From positions 1 to 9,486 of the forward strand of contig JAQVUQ010000080.1 of assembly GCA_028699365.1 (NCBI GenBank): a DNA stretch of 9,486 nucleotides. The letters run 5' to 3'. Made by a program: the position numbers and the translations under genes. Every line of letters begins with the position of its first letter. Position 1 is the stretch's first letter. The stretch comes from a bacterium (GTDB lineage Bacteria; UBP13; UBA5359). Under the pieces are notes generated by a model. That model searched no databases. It was not told the origin of the DNA and saw only the letters and a program-made list of their open reading frames with translations. Shown piece by piece: positions 1 through 8,565 of this stretch.

Positions 1-971
1 ACAAGAAGGGTTCCTGGCTCACTTACAGGCCCGATATAAAGGTGCTGGATTGCACCATCCGGGACGGCGGGCTGATGAACAACTGCACTTTTGAAGACGG
101 GTTTGTGCGTGCCGTCTATCAGGCCTGTGTCGATTCGGGCATCGATTATATGGAAGTGGGTTACAAGGGCTCATCCCGGATATATTCGCCTGAGAAATAC
201 GGATGCTGGAAATTCTGCACCGAAGAGGATATGCGGCGGATAGTGGGAGACAATCCTGCGGCGTTGAAGCTTACAGCCATGGCCGATGTGGACAGGACGG
301 ATTATCATACCGATATCCTGCCGAAGTCGGAGAGCGTGCTCGACATGATACGGGTGGCGGCGTATATCCACCAGATCCCGGGGGCGCTGGACATGATAAA
401 GGCGGCACATGACAAAGGCTACGAAACGACCATCAATCTGATGGCCATTTCAGTAGTGAATGAGAGAGAGTTGGACGAAGCTCTGGAACTTCTGTGCCGA
501 AGCGAAGTCAAGGTTATCTATCTGGTGGACAGCTACGGCTCTCTCTACTCGGAGGAAGTACGCGATCTGACGCGGAAATACCTGAAGTTCGCGGAGGAGA
601 GCGGCAAGAGCGTAGGAGTTCACATGCACAACAACCAGCAGTTGGCTTACGCCAACACCCTGGAAGGGCTGATTCTGGGGGCCAGCTATCTGGACACGAC
701 CATGGGCGGACTGGGACGCGGGGCCGGGAATTGCCCGACTGAACTGTTGCTGGGTTTCCTGAAGAACCCCAAGTTCCGCCTGAGACCGGTGTTGCAGTGC
801 CTGCAGGAGCACATTGTGCCGCTCAAGGGAGAAGTGCGGTGGGGATATGATATTCCCTACATGCTGACCGGACAGTTGAACATGCATCCCCGCTCGGCCA
901 TGGCCTTTTTGGACGGAGACAGCCGGACGGATTACGTGGGATTTTATGATGTTATGATGGAAGAGGAATAA
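1..971 (+). CDS. HMGL-like (DRE-TIM) aldolase family protein, 5' end outside window
   Basis: Likely a metal-dependent TIM-barrel lyase or aldolase of the HMGL/4-hydroxy-2-oxovalerate aldolase superfamily; substrate unknown. The frame is open to the left edge (first full codon at base 3). A GTG at 42 could start a 309-residue protein, but 13 open codons precede it (KKGSWLTYRPDIK) and a start at 42 would fall right at strand beta-1, so I infer that the true start lies upstream. Counting from the GTG, the N-terminal metal/substrate motif DCTIRDGG is at residues 3-10, the metal-binding HxHN motif (VHMHNN) at 193-198, and a Gly-rich GGLGRGAGN loop at 222-230, resembling the GxGxxxGN loop of the family. 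All hallmark residues are present. It ends 13 nt before the pyr promoter, and no terminator is seen after it, so some read-through into the pyr leader is possible. A direct pyrimidine role is not indicated. The family assignment is firm; the specific reaction is not. Confidence 0.85.
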   Translation, partial: KKGSWLTYRPDIKVLDCTIRDGGLMNNCTFEDGFVRAVYQACVDSGIDYMEVGYKGSSRIYSPEKYGCWKFCTEEDMRRIVGDNPAALKLTAMADVDRTDYHTDILPKSESVLDMIRVAAYIHQIPGALDMIKAAHDKGYETTINLMAISVVNERELDEALELLCRSEVKVIYLVDSYGSLYSEEVRDLTRKYLKFAEESGKSVGVHMHNNQQLAYANTLEGLILGASYLDTTMGGLGRGAGNCPTELLLGFLKNPKFRLRPVLQCLQEHIVPLKGEVRWGYDIPYMLTGQLNMHPRSAMAFLDGDSRTDYVGFYDVMMEEE

Positions 972-984
972 AGCCGGTTTTGCG

Positions 985-1014
985 TTGACTTCCACCCCTC
1001 CGCCGTGGTATATT
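985..1014 (+). promoter_or_regulatory. Sigma-70/SigA-type promoter of the pyr operon
   Basis: A -35 box TTGACT (985-990) and a -10 box TATATT (1009-1014) are separated by 18 nt. TG at 1006-1007 gives an extended -10 (TGnTATATT). Transcription would start at about 1020-1022, just before the PyrR-binding hairpin, as expected for an attenuated pyr operon. This is assigned from consensus match and position only. Confidence 0.7.
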
Positions 1015-1031
1015 ACTCAAAACCTTTAAAA

Positions 1032-1054
1032 TAGCCCTGAGAGGCTAGCAAGGG
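1032..1054 (+). promoter_or_regulatory. PyrR-binding loop (anti-antiterminator hairpin)
   Basis: TAGCC (1032-1036) pairs with GGCTA (1043-1047) around the hexaloop CTGAGA (1037-1042), followed by GCAAGGG (1048-1054). This matches the known PyrR-binding consensus ARUCCNGNGAGGYU at every position except one: the U is replaced by C, which turns a U-G pair into a C-G pair and keeps the stem. Its position about 10 nt after the predicted transcription start and ahead of pyrR supports autoregulation of the operon by PyrR. Confidence 0.85.
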
Positions 1055-1095
1055 TACGGTTATGCAGCAGTTTTATAAAAAGGATAAATGTTCGG

Positions 1096-1145
1096 CAGTT
1101 GTTACCGCCGGGTGGTTGAAACTCGGCAGGGATAACTGTTTTTTT
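1096..1145 (+). terminator. First intrinsic-terminator-like hairpin in the pyr leader
   Basis: The arms 1096-1110 and 1124-1138 pair at 13 of 15 positions, counting two G-U pairs. GGT/ACT (1111-1113 with 1121-1123) adds three more pairs, leaving a 7-nt loop at 1114-1120. The stem runs directly into seven T (1139-1145). This has the form of a rho-independent terminator, stronger in stem length than the one at 1161. It overlaps neither the PyrR loop nor the second terminator. It could be a second attenuator, part of an antiterminator fold, or a terminator for transcripts reading in from the aldolase gene. Confidence 0.6.
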
Positions 1146-1160
1146 ATAGAGGGGCTTGAG

Positions 1161-1192
1161 ACCTTTCCCGCTTAGATGGGAAAGGTTTTTTT
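1161..1192 (+). terminator. Second intrinsic terminator (attenuator) before pyrR
   Basis: ACCTTTCCC (1161-1169) and GGGAAAGGT (1178-1186) form a perfect 9-bp stem around an 8-nt loop, followed by a T run at 1186-1192. It lies 25 nt upstream of the pyrR start, after the PyrR-binding loop, where the PyrR-controlled terminator normally sits. I take it as the regulated attenuator. Confidence 0.85.
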
Positions 1193-1205
1193 ATAGGTTT
1201 TATGA

Positions 1206-1748
<543 letters not shown>

Positions 1749-1772
1749 GGTCCATTATTTGGGCTTTGAACC

Positions 1773-1812
1773 GCACCCGAAGGGTGCCTCGTGAACTGCG
1801 CCCGAAGGGCGC
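1773..1812. repeat. Two tandem 15-nt GC-rich palindromes in the pyrR-pyrB spacer
   Basis: GCACCC-GAA-GGGTGC (1773-1787) and GCGCCC-GAA-GGGCGC (1798-1812) are perfect 6-bp inverted repeats with the same GAA loop, 25 nt apart, each preceded by a GAACYGC-like context. No T tract follows, so they are not typical terminators. The second ends 15 nt before the pyrB ATG and just ahead of its Shine-Dalgarno sequence. A near copy, AACTGCGCCC..AGGGCGCT, recurs inside pyrF at 8740-8759, so this looks like a dispersed repeat family rather than a local operator. Confidence 0.75.
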
Positions 1813-1827
1813 TACAGGGGGAAGGCA

Positions 1828-2763
1828 ATGGTCTGGAAACGAAAAGATCTTCTCGGTCTGCGCGATCTTAGTGCAGTCGAAATAGAGCATATACTAGATA
1901 CGGCCGCCAGGCTGAAGGGTATATTCGACCGCCCTGTACGCAAGGTGCCGGCCCTGCGGAGCAAGGCTGTGTTTACCCTCTTTTATGAGGCCAGCACCAG
2001 GACGCGCTCTTCTTTCGATGCCGCGGCCAAGATGCTCTCGGCCGATACATATGCCATTTCACCGTCCACCAGCAGTGTGACCAAAGGCGAGGGGCTGGTG
2101 GATACGGTTCTTAATCTTGAGGCTATCGGCGCCGACGCCATTATTATCAGGCACAGTTGCGCCGGGGCGTCGGAGATGGCTGCCGGCACGGTGAAATGCT
2201 CCGTGCTCAACGCCGGTGACGGCATGCACGAGCATCCTACGCAGGGGTTGCTGGATATGTTCACCATCAGGGAGAAGAAGGGCAGTTTGCAGGGGCTGAA
2301 GGTAGTCATCGTCGGCGACATCCTGCACAGCCGGGTGGCCAAATCCAACATCTGGGGATTGTGCAAATGCGGGGCCGAAGTGGTGCTTTGCGGGCCGCCT
2401 ACCCTGCTGCCGCCGGAGATGGCTGCCATGGGCGCCACCGTAGAATACGATCTGGACCGGGCGCTGGAGGGGGCCGATGTGGTGAATGTGCTGAGGCTGC
2501 AACTGGAGCGCCAGGCCAAGGGTCTTTTTCCCTCCATCGGAGAGTACAGTTGTCTTTACGGATTGGATGCGGACAGGCTGAGACGGGCCAAACCGGACGC
2601 TCTGCTGATGCATCCGGGGCCGATGAACCGGGGCGTGGAGATACGCGGGGATGTGGCCGACGGTGAGCGCTCGGTCATTCTGGAGCAGGTGCGCAACGGC
2701 GTGGCCGTGCGTATGGCTCTGCTCTATCTGCTGCTGGGAGGTGCCGAAGTTGCTGTTGATTAG
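1828..2763 (+). CDS. pyrB: Aspartate carbamoyltransferase catalytic subunit
   Basis: This cytoplasmic enzyme catalyses carbamoyl phosphate + L-aspartate to N-carbamoyl-aspartate + Pi, the committed step of pyrimidine synthesis. The protein has 311 residues, typical for catalytic chains. Carbamoyl-phosphate motif STRTR is at 56-60 in [15 protein letters not shown]; the mobile loop SVTKGE at 83-88 supplies the lysine that reaches across the trimer; [10 protein letters not shown] is at 134-143, with Gly where Ala is more usual; HSRVAKSN at 167-174; the aspartate-binding RLQLER at 223-228; and [12 protein letters not shown] at 261-272. All catalytic positions appear intact. The ATG at 1828 follows AGGGGGAAGG (1816-1825) closely. 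No regulatory chain gene pyrI is next to it; pyrC overlaps its 3' end, so the enzyme is probably of the unregulated or PyrC-associated type. Its carbamoyl phosphate would come from the CarAB encoded downstream. Confidence 0.96.
   Translation: MVWKRKDLLGLRDLSAVEIEHILDTAARLKGIFDRPVRKVPALRSKAVFTLFYEASTRTRSSFDAAAKMLSADTYAISPSTSSVTKGEGLVDTVLNLEAIGADAIIIRHSCAGASEMAAGTVKCSVLNAGDGMHEHPTQGLLDMFTIREKKGSLQGLKVVIVGDILHSRVAKSNIWGLCKCGAEVVLCGPPTLLPPEMAAMGATVEYDLDRALEGADVVNVLRLQLERQAKGLFPSIGEYSCLYGLDADRLRRAKPDALLMHPGPMNRGVEIRGDVADGERSVILEQVRNGVAVRMALLYLLLGGAEVAVD
2736..2741 (+). promoter_or_regulatory. Shine-Dalgarno site deciding the pyrC start
   Basis: GGGAGG lies inside the end of pyrB, 8 nt before TTG at 2750. 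It overlaps an in-frame GTG at 2741, which makes that GTG unlikely as a start and favours the TTG. Ribosomes finishing pyrB at 2763 would stop right over this start, which suggests translational coupling. Confidence 0.6.
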
Positions 2764-4024
2764 AGGCGGAGAGGTTTTTGATGCCGATAGCGGCGTTCTG
2801 AAACGGACAGATATCCTGGTGGGTGACGACGGCCTTATCGCCGTCATAGGCCCTGATCTGGAAGCCGGTCCGGGGATGGAGATTTTTGAGGCTGATGGCC
2901 TGGCGGTGGTGCCGGGCCTGATAGATATGCATGTCCACCTGAGGGAACCGGGTTTCGTCAACAAGGAGGATATCCGCAGCGGCCTGGAGGCGGCGGCGGC
3001 CGGAGGGTTTACGGCCGTGATGGCCATGCCCAATACCTCTCCGGTTTGCGATAACGGCGCCATAGTGCGCTATATGTACGATAAGGCATCCGGTGTAGAC
3101 GGAGCCAGGCTGATGGTCTGCGGCAGCATCAGCAAGGGGCTGCAGGGCAAGGAACTGGCGCTGATGGGGGAGATGGTCGAAGCCGGTGCCGTGGCCGTAT
3201 CCGATGACGGGCGCACCGTCATGAATGCGGAACTGATGCGCCTGGCGCTTCAATATGCCGGCAGATTTGATCTGCCGGTGATAACCCATTGCCTGGATGA
3301 GGAATTAGCCGGCGGCGGAGCCATGCACCTGGGGCCCGTTTCCCTGCGGCTGGGATTGCGCGGTATACCGGGTTCGGCGGAGGATATCATCGTAGTCAGG
3401 GATATCCTGCTGGCCGAGGAGATCGGCGCCAGATTGCATATCGCCCATGTCAGCACTCTCCGCTCCGCGGAGTTGGTACGCCAGGCGGCGCGGCGCGGCT
3501 GCCGGGTGACGGCGGAGGTGACGCCGCATCATCTGACGCTGACGGACGAGGCGGTGGAAGGCTACGATACTTCTACCAAGGTCAGCCCTCCGCTGCGCAG
3601 CGAGGCGGATCGCGTTGCCATGATCAAGGCGCTTAACGACGGCACTGTCGGCGTCATTGCTACCGATCACGCGCCGCATACGGTGGAGGAGAAAGCGGTG
3701 GAATACGACCTGGCGCCGTTCGGACTGATCGGGCTGGAGACGGCTCTGCCGGTATTACTGACGCTGGTGCACAGCGGGACCGTGTCTTTGGAGTGCCTGC
3801 TGACGGCCATGAGCGCCGGACCGGCGGCGGCACTGGGAGTGACGGGAGGGCGCCTGGCAACGGGGCTGCCCGCCGATATCACCGTGATCGATCTGAATGA
3901 GGAGCATACCATAGACCCGGCCTCGTTCCGTTCCATGGCTCGCAACACGCCCTTTGCCGGCTGGAAGGTAAAAGGACGGGCTGCAGCCACCATAGTTGGA
4001 GGAAAAGTAGTTTTTCGGAGGTAA
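2750..4024 (+). CDS. pyrC: Dihydroorotase (class I, zinc amidohydrolase)
   Basis: Catalyses reversible cyclisation of N-carbamoyl-aspartate to dihydroorotate. The frame is open from 2651, but the residues encoded before about 2741 are the pyrB 3' end read out of frame. Homology begins at [10 protein letters not shown], so TTG 2750 with GGGAGG 8 nt upstream is preferred, giving 424 residues, normal for class I. Metal and active-site residues from this start are HVHLREPG at 61-68 (HxH), the Asp pair of SDDG at 152-153 (an aspartate bridging ligand as in class I bacterial enzymes, instead of carboxylated lysine), His180 (ITHC), His233 (AHVS) and Asp306 (ATDHAPH). Substrate segment [10 protein letters not shown] is at 93-102. 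All expected ligands are present, so it is an active enzyme and not a pyrC' pseudo-dihydroorotase. It overlaps pyrB by 14 nt, and its stop codon lies within the carA ribosome-binding region. Confidence 0.94.
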   Translation: MLLIRGGEVFDADSGVLKRTDILVGDDGLIAVIGPDLEAGPGMEIFEADGLAVVPGLIDMHVHLREPGFVNKEDIRSGLEAAAAGGFTAVMAMPNTSPVCDNGAIVRYMYDKASGVDGARLMVCGSISKGLQGKELALMGEMVEAGAVAVSDDGRTVMNAELMRLALQYAGRFDLPVITHCLDEELAGGGAMHLGPVSLRLGLRGIPGSAEDIIVVRDILLAEEIGARLHIAHVSTLRSAELVRQAARRGCRVTAEVTPHHLTLTDEAVEGYDTSTKVSPPLRSEADRVAMIKALNDGTVGVIATDHAPHTVEEKAVEYDLAPFGLIGLETALPVLLTLVHSGTVSLECLLTAMSAGPAAALGVTGGRLATGLPADITVIDLNEEHTIDPASFRSMARNTPFAGWKVKGRAAATIVGGKVVFRR

Positions 4025-4026
4025 CA

Positions 4027-5115
4027 GTGAAATCATATCTTATACTCGATGACGGGACCGTTTATGCCGGCAGGAGCTTCGGCCGTGCCGGAGAGCAGAT
4101 AGGGGAAGTAGTCTTCAATACCGGGATGACCGGCTACCAGGAGGTCTTGTCCGATCCCTCCTACCGCGGCCAGATAGTTACGCTTACCTATCCCTTGATC
4201 GGCAATTACGGGATCAACGAAGAGGATTTCGAGTCGCGCCGTTTACAGGTATCCGGCTTTATCGTCAAGGATCTCAGTCAGGTAGAGAGCAACTGGCGCA
4301 GCAGCGGGGGACTGCACGAGTTTCTCGACCGGCACGGTGTCATGGCCATACAGGGCATCGATACCCGGGCTCTCACTCGCCATTTACGTTCGCACGGGGT
4401 CATGATGGGGCTGGTCACACCGGATCCCGATCCGGCTGCCGCTCTGGCGAAGATCAAGGCATCCGCTCAGTATGCCGGAATAGATTTCGTCAGCCAGGTC
4501 AGCACCGACGAGCCTTACACCTGGCCGCTTCCCGAAGGAGTGGAAGAGCGTTTCAGGGTGGTCCTGATCGATTACGGCGTCAAGTTCAATATCCTCCGTT
4601 CGCTGGCCTCTCTGGGATGCAGCGTCACTGTCCTGCCCTGCCACAGCGCCGCCGGCGATGTTCTGGCCTACGATCCCGACGGAGTCTTCCTCTCGCCGGG
4701 CCCCGGCGATCCCGAAAGGCTGGATTACGCCGTGGATACCCTTAAGGCTCTGCTGGGCAAGCGCCCGATAATGGGCATATGTCTGGGACACCAGTTGCTG
4801 GGACGGGCCTTTGGCGGCAAGACCTACAAGCTGAAATTCGGCCATCGCGGCGCCAACCATCCGGTCAAGGATCTGGACACCGGCCGTGTTCATATAACTT
4901 CCCAGAATCACGGCTATGCCGTCGATGCCGATACGGTCAAAGACGGTGCGGCCTATGTTTCTCATATCAACCTGAACGACAATACCGTCGAAGGATTCGG
5001 CCACAGGGAGTTGCCGGTCTTCTCTGTCCAGTACCATCCCGAGGCCTCTCCCGGCCCCAGGGATAACTGGTACCTGTTTGAAAAGTTTATCAGCCTTATG
5101 CTGGCGCATAAGTAG
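4027..5115 (+). CDS. carA: Carbamoyl-phosphate synthase small (glutaminase) subunit
   Basis: CarA hydrolyses glutamine and passes ammonia through a tunnel to CarB. The 362 residues have the usual two parts: an N-terminal CPSase small-chain domain at about 1-150 (VFNTGMTGYQEVLSDPSY at 29-46, YPLIGNYG at 55-62) and a C-terminal class I glutamine amidotransferase domain at about 178-360. The nucleophile is Cys252 in GICLGHQ (250-256). The rest of the triad is His337 and Glu339 in QYHPEA. LSPGPGDP at 222-229 is the oxyanion/glutamine-binding segment. The start is GTG at 4027, with GGAGGT at 4017-4022 only 4 nt upstream; the TAA of pyrC (4022-4024) sits in this site, so translation of carA is likely coupled to pyrC. 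The glutaminase looks fully functional. It forms a heterodimer with CarB, whose gene follows after an unusually long, repeat-filled 225-nt gap. Confidence 0.96.
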   Translation: MKSYLILDDGTVYAGRSFGRAGEQIGEVVFNTGMTGYQEVLSDPSYRGQIVTLTYPLIGNYGINEEDFESRRLQVSGFIVKDLSQVESNWRSSGGLHEFLDRHGVMAIQGIDTRALTRHLRSHGVMMGLVTPDPDPAAALAKIKASAQYAGIDFVSQVSTDEPYTWPLPEGVEERFRVVLIDYGVKFNILRSLASLGCSVTVLPCHSAAGDVLAYDPDGVFLSPGPGDPERLDYAVDTLKALLGKRPIMGICLGHQLLGRAFGGKTYKLKFGHRGANHPVKDLDTGRVHITSQNHGYAVDADTVKDGAAYVSHINLNDNTVEGFGHRELPVFSVQYHPEASPGPRDNWYLFEKFISLMLAHK

Positions 5116-5121
5116 GCTGTA

Positions 5122-5324
5122 GCTGCTTAGCAGTTTAGCAGTTTAGGAGTTTAGCTGTTTAGAAGAGCGCGAAGGCAGAATAATCTGCCAGGACGTAAAG
5201 ACGAAATAATTTGCCCAAATATTCCTAACAGGCTAACAGCCTAAACTGCTAAAAAGCTAGTAAGTTAGAATAACCTGCCTGAATACTACTAAACAGGCTA
5301 ATAGCCTAAACAGCTAAAATGCTA
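5122..5324. repeat. Octamer-repeat block in inverted orientation between carA and carB
   Basis: Five consecutive 8-nt units with consensus GCAGTTTA fill 5122-5161 (variants GCTGCTTA, GGAGTTTA, GCTGTTTA). The opposite strand form, near TAAACNGC, recurs from 5226 (TAACAGGC, TAACAGCC, TAAACTGC, TAAAAAGC) and again from 5290 (TAAACAGGC, TAATAGCC, TAAACAGC, TAAAATGC). The left arm can therefore pair with either right arm. Between them GGCAGA-ATAA-TCTGCC (5174-5189) makes a small perfect hairpin. The two right arms also contain their own palindromes, AGGCT-AAC-AGCCT (5230-5242) and AGGCT-AAT-AGCCT (5295-5307). No T tract follows a stem and no ORF is evident in the gap. The carB ribosome-binding site AAAGGAG (5327-5333) begins right after the block. 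Function unknown. Confidence 0.8.
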
Positions 5325-5340
5325 CCAAAGGAGTTAAAAG

Positions 5341-8300
5341 ATGCCCAGGAGAAATGATATCAGGAAAGTAATGGTAGTAGGCTCCGGTCCCATAATAATA
5401 GGGCAGGCGGCCGAATTCGATTATGCCGGGACGCAGGCCTGCCGTTCCCTGAAGGAAGAGGGACTGGAGGTCGTTCTGATCAACAGCAATCCGGCCACCA
5501 TCATGACCGATACCAACATCGCCGACCGCGTTTACGTGGAGCCGCTGACGGTGGATTTTGCCACCCGGGTAATCGAGCGCGAGCGGCCGGACGGCCTGCT
5601 GCCAACCCTGGGCGGGCAGACCGGGCTCAACCTGGCCGTCGCTCTGGCCGAATCAGGCGCCATAGACCGCTACGGGGTGGAGTTGCTGGGAACCTCGCTG
5701 CAGTCCATCAAGAAGGCCGAGGACAGGGACCTCTTCCGCAACCTGATGAACAGCATCGGTGAGCCGGTGCCGGAGAGCGCCATCATCGAGGATATGGAAT
5801 CGGCCAGGGAGTTTGCCCAAAGCATCGGCTTCCCCGTCATCGTCCGCCCTGCCTACACCCTGGGCGGGACCGGAGGCGGCATTGCTCACGATATGGCCCA
5901 ACTGGAGGATATCGCCCATCGGGGTCTGAAGATGAGCATGATCGGGCAGATACTGCTGGAGCGCTGCGTCCTGGGCTGGAAAGAGATAGAGTACGAGGTC
6001 ATGCGCGACGGTGCCGACAACTGCATCACCGTCTGCAACATGGAAAACCTGGATCCGATGGGCGTGCATACCGGCGACAGCATCGTAGTGGCGCCCAGCC
6101 AGACGCTCTCCGACAAGGAATACCAGATGCTGCGCACCGCTGCATTGAAGATTATCCGTGCCCTGGAGATAGAGGGCGGATGCAATGTGCAGATGGCGCT
6201 GGATCCGCACAGCTTTGATTACTTCATCATAGAGGTCAACCCGCGTGTCAGCCGCTCCAGCGCCCTGGCCTCCAAGGCTACCGGTTATCCCATCGCCCGG
6301 GTGGCGGCCAAGATAGCCGTCGGCCTGCGGCTGGACGAGATCGCCAACGCCGTTACCGGCAAGACGCTGGCCTGCTTTGAGCCTGCCCTGGACTACGTGG
6401 TAACCAAGGTGCCGCGCTGGCCCTTCGACAAGTTCCCTCTGGCGGACAGGACCATCGGCACGCAGATGAAGGCCACCGGCGAGATCATGTCCATCGGGCG
6501 AAGCTTCGAGTCCTCGCTGATGAAGGCGGTGCGTTCGCTGGAGAACGGCGCCTACAGCCTCCGTCACAAGGATGTCGCTACGCTGACGGAGATGGAAATA
6601 GAGAATCGTCTCAAGGTACCGACCGATGAACGGCTCTTCGTCCTGGCCGAAGCCTTCCGCCGCGGACAGATGGTGGAAGAGATACATCAACTAACCGGCA
6701 TAGACCGATGGTTCTTGCACAAGATCCGAGACCTGGTCCTGCTGGAGAATGAGGTGCGGGAGTGCGGTTTTTCCGGGCTGGAGCGGGAGTTGCTGGAGAA
6801 GTTCAAACAGTCGGGCTTCTCGGATCGGGATATAGCCGAACTTGTCGAGGTGGAGGAGGACGATATCCGGGCGCTGCGCAAGACGCTGGGCGTCGTTCCG
6901 GTTTATAAGATAGTGGATACCTGTGCGGCTGAGTTCGAAGCCGGCACGCCTTACTATTACTCCAGCTACGAGCAGGAGAACGAGGCAGCTCCGTCCGACC
7001 GGCGCCGGGTGGTGGTCATAGGTTCCGGGCCCATCCGCATCGGGCAGGGGATAGAGTTCGACTACTGCAGCGTGCATTCGGTCTGGGCACTGCGTGAAGA
7101 GGGCTTTGAATCGATCATCATCAACAACAACCCCGAAACGGTCAGCACCGATTTCGATACCTCCGACAAGCTCTACTTCGAGCCTCTGACCGAGGAGGAC
7201 GTGCTGAACATCATAGATCAGGAGCAGCCGGAGGGCGTCATCGTGCAGTTCGGCGGCCAGACGGCCATCAACCTGGCCGATACCCTGGCCCGGCACGGCG
7301 TCAAGATACTGGGAACGTCGGTGGAGTTCATCGACATGGCCGAGGATCGCAAGAAGTTCGAACGCCTGCTGCGGGAACTGGATATACCCAAGCCGGACGG
7401 GCGGACGGCCGTTTCAGTGGAGGGAGCCCTGGAGATCGCCAGAGAGATCGACTTCCCGGTTCTGGTCCGGCCCTCCTACGTTCTGGGCGGACGGGCCATG
7501 GAGATAGTCTACAATGAGAAGGATCTGCTCCATTACATGAAATACGCCGTGGACGTCTCCCCCAAGCATCCGATACTTATCGATAAATACGTCCTGGGCA
7601 AGGAAGTGGAGGTTGACGTCATCTCCGACGGCACGGACGTTCTTCTGCCGGGAATCATGGAGCATATAGAGCGGGCCGGAGTGCATTCCGGCGACAGCAT
7701 GGCCGTTTATCCGCCGCAGAAGCTCTCCGACGGCGTCAAGGACAAGGTGGTGGATTACGCCACCCGGCTGTCACGGGCCCTGCACGTCAAGGGTCTGATG
7801 AACATTCAGTTTGTGGTGGACGGCGAGGGCGTCTATATCCTGGAGGTCAATCCCAGGGCCAGCCGGACCATCCCTTACCTCAGCAAGATCACCGGAGTAT
7901 CGATGGTCAACGTGGCCACCAAGGTCATGATGGGGCATACCCTGAAGGAACTCGGCTTCAGCAGCGGCCTCTACCCTGAGACGTCGCATGTGGCCGTCAA
8001 GGCTCCGGTCTTCTCCTTTGCCAAGCTGATTTCCGTGGATATCGGCCTGAGCCCGGAGATGAAATCCACCGGAGAGATCATGGGGGTGGATCCCACCTTC
8101 GAGGGCGCTCTCTATAAGGCCATGGTGGCTTCCGGCCTTGACGTCGATCTTACCGGGTCCATGATAGTGACCGTGGCCGATCAGGACAAGGCGGAAGCTC
8201 TTCCCATCATCCGGGGCTTCAAGGATTTGGGCTTCGATGTTTACGCTACGGGCGGCACCTGCTCCTATGTGCAGGACAACGGCATAGATGCCGTCAGAGT

Positions 8301-8565
8301 CATGAAGATAAACGAAGGCACGCCGAACCTGCTGGATCTTATCCGCACCGGCAAGGTGAACCTGCTGCTCAACACGCTCTCTCCCGACAAGACGGTGGAG
8401 AAAGAGGGCGCACGCATCCGGCGCTGCTCCGTGGAGCACAGCGTGCCCTGCCTGACCTCGCTGGATACGGCAGCCGCCCTGCTCTGTGCCCTTAGAGCCA
8501 AGGCCAGCGGTCGCACCTTCGAGGCCCTGGCGTTGACGGATTACTTTGACCGCCTGCGGCGGTAG
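5341..8565 (+). CDS. carB: Carbamoyl-phosphate synthase large subunit
   Basis: CarB makes carbamoyl phosphate from bicarbonate, ammonia (from CarA) and two ATP. The 1074 residues and four-part plan match the family. The first ATP-grasp half (carboxyphosphate) spans about 1-400, with [16 protein letters not shown] at 15-30, TLGGTGGG at 173-180 and [13 protein letters not shown] at 300-312. An oligomerisation linker covers about 400-550. The second ATP-grasp half (carbamate) spans about 553-930, with [14 protein letters not shown] at 562-575, [11 protein letters not shown] at 710-720 and [13 protein letters not shown] at 837-849. The C-terminal MGS-like allosteric domain spans about 935-1074. 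In that domain ATGGT (969-973), Lys989 and Asn1011-Thr1012 match the nucleotide-binding positions known for UMP/IMP in enteric CarB, so feedback control by UMP is plausible. ATG 5341 follows AAAGGAG with 7 nt spacing. No frameshift or missing motif is seen. No arginine genes are adjacent. Confidence 0.97.
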   Translation: MPRRNDIRKVMVVGSGPIIIGQAAEFDYAGTQACRSLKEEGLEVVLINSNPATIMTDTNIADRVYVEPLTVDFATRVIERERPDGLLPTLGGQTGLNLAVALAESGAIDRYGVELLGTSLQSIKKAEDRDLFRNLMNSIGEPVPESAIIEDMESAREFAQSIGFPVIVRPAYTLGGTGGGIAHDMAQLEDIAHRGLKMSMIGQILLERCVLGWKEIEYEVMRDGADNCITVCNMENLDPMGVHTGDSIVVAPSQTLSDKEYQMLRTAALKIIRALEIEGGCNVQMALDPHSFDYFIIEVNPRVSRSSALASKATGYPIARVAAKIAVGLRLDEIANAVTGKTLACFEPALDYVVTKVPRWPFDKFPLADRTIGTQMKATGEIMSIGRSFESSLMKAVRSLENGAYSLRHKDVATLTEMEIENRLKVPTDERLFVLAEAFRRGQMVEEIHQLTGIDRWFLHKIRDLVLLENEVRECGFSGLERELLEKFKQSGFSDRDIAELVEVEEDDIRALRKTLGVVPVYKIVDTCAAEFEAGTPYYYSSYEQENEAAPSDRRRVVVIGSGPIRIGQGIEFDYCSVHSVWALREEGFESIIINNNPETVSTDFDTSDKLYFEPLTEEDVLNIIDQEQPEGVIVQFGGQTAINLADTLARHGVKILGTSVEFIDMAEDRKKFERLLRELDIPKPDGRTAVSVEGALEIAREIDFPVLVRPSYVLGGRAMEIVYNEKDLLHYMKYAVDVSPKHPILIDKYVLGKEVEVDVISDGTDVLLPGIMEHIERAGVHSGDSMAVYPPQKLSDGVKDKVVDYATRLSRALHVKGLMNIQFVVDGEGVYILEVNPRASRTIPYLSKITGVSMVNVATKVMMGHTLKELGFSSGLYPETSHVAVKAPVFSFAKLISVDIGLSPEMKSTGEIMGVDPTFEGALYKAMVASGLDVDLTGSMIVTVADQDKAEALPIIRGFKDLGFDVYATGGTCSYVQDNGIDAVRVMKINEGTPNLLDLIRTGKVNLLLNTLSPDKTVEKEGARIRRCSVEHSVPCLTSLDTAAALLCALRAKASGRTFEALALTDYFDRLRR

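Noticed and set aside
203-742. Small plus-strand ORFs at 203-412 and 494-742 within the aldolase gene
   Set aside because: They overlap conserved aldolase coding sequence in another frame and show no ribosome-binding site or family resemblance.
1773-1812. A second PyrR attenuator in the pyrR-pyrB spacer, as known in some Bacillus operons
   Set aside because: There is no CNGNGA-type hexaloop or GAGGCU consensus and no T tract; only simple GC palindromes are present.
2651-2749. Upstream extension of pyrC to GTG 2651
   Set aside because: The added residues are Trp/Cys-rich and come from the pyrB 3' end read out of frame; homology starts at about 2750.
2059-3063. Minus-strand ORF of 334 codons across pyrB-pyrC
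   Set aside because: It is antisense to two genes with intact motifs, and no family features are visible; it is a shadow frame.
5174-5189. Terminator between carA and carB
   Set aside because: The 6-bp hairpin is not followed by a T run, and carB must be expressed with carA.
5122-5324. CRISPR array
   Set aside because: The repeat units are 8 nt, contiguous and partly inverted, with no spacers of uniform length and no cas genes nearby.
5116-5340. Internal promoter for carB
   Set aside because: A/T-rich hexamers occur by virtue of the repeats, but no -35/-10 pair with good spacing and consensus stood out.
5653-6690. Long minus-strand ORF (345 codons) opposite carB
   Set aside because: It lies wholly antisense to conserved CarB ATP-grasp coding sequence, has no recognisable domain and a His/Gln/Gly-rich composition typical of a shadow frame in GC-rich codons.
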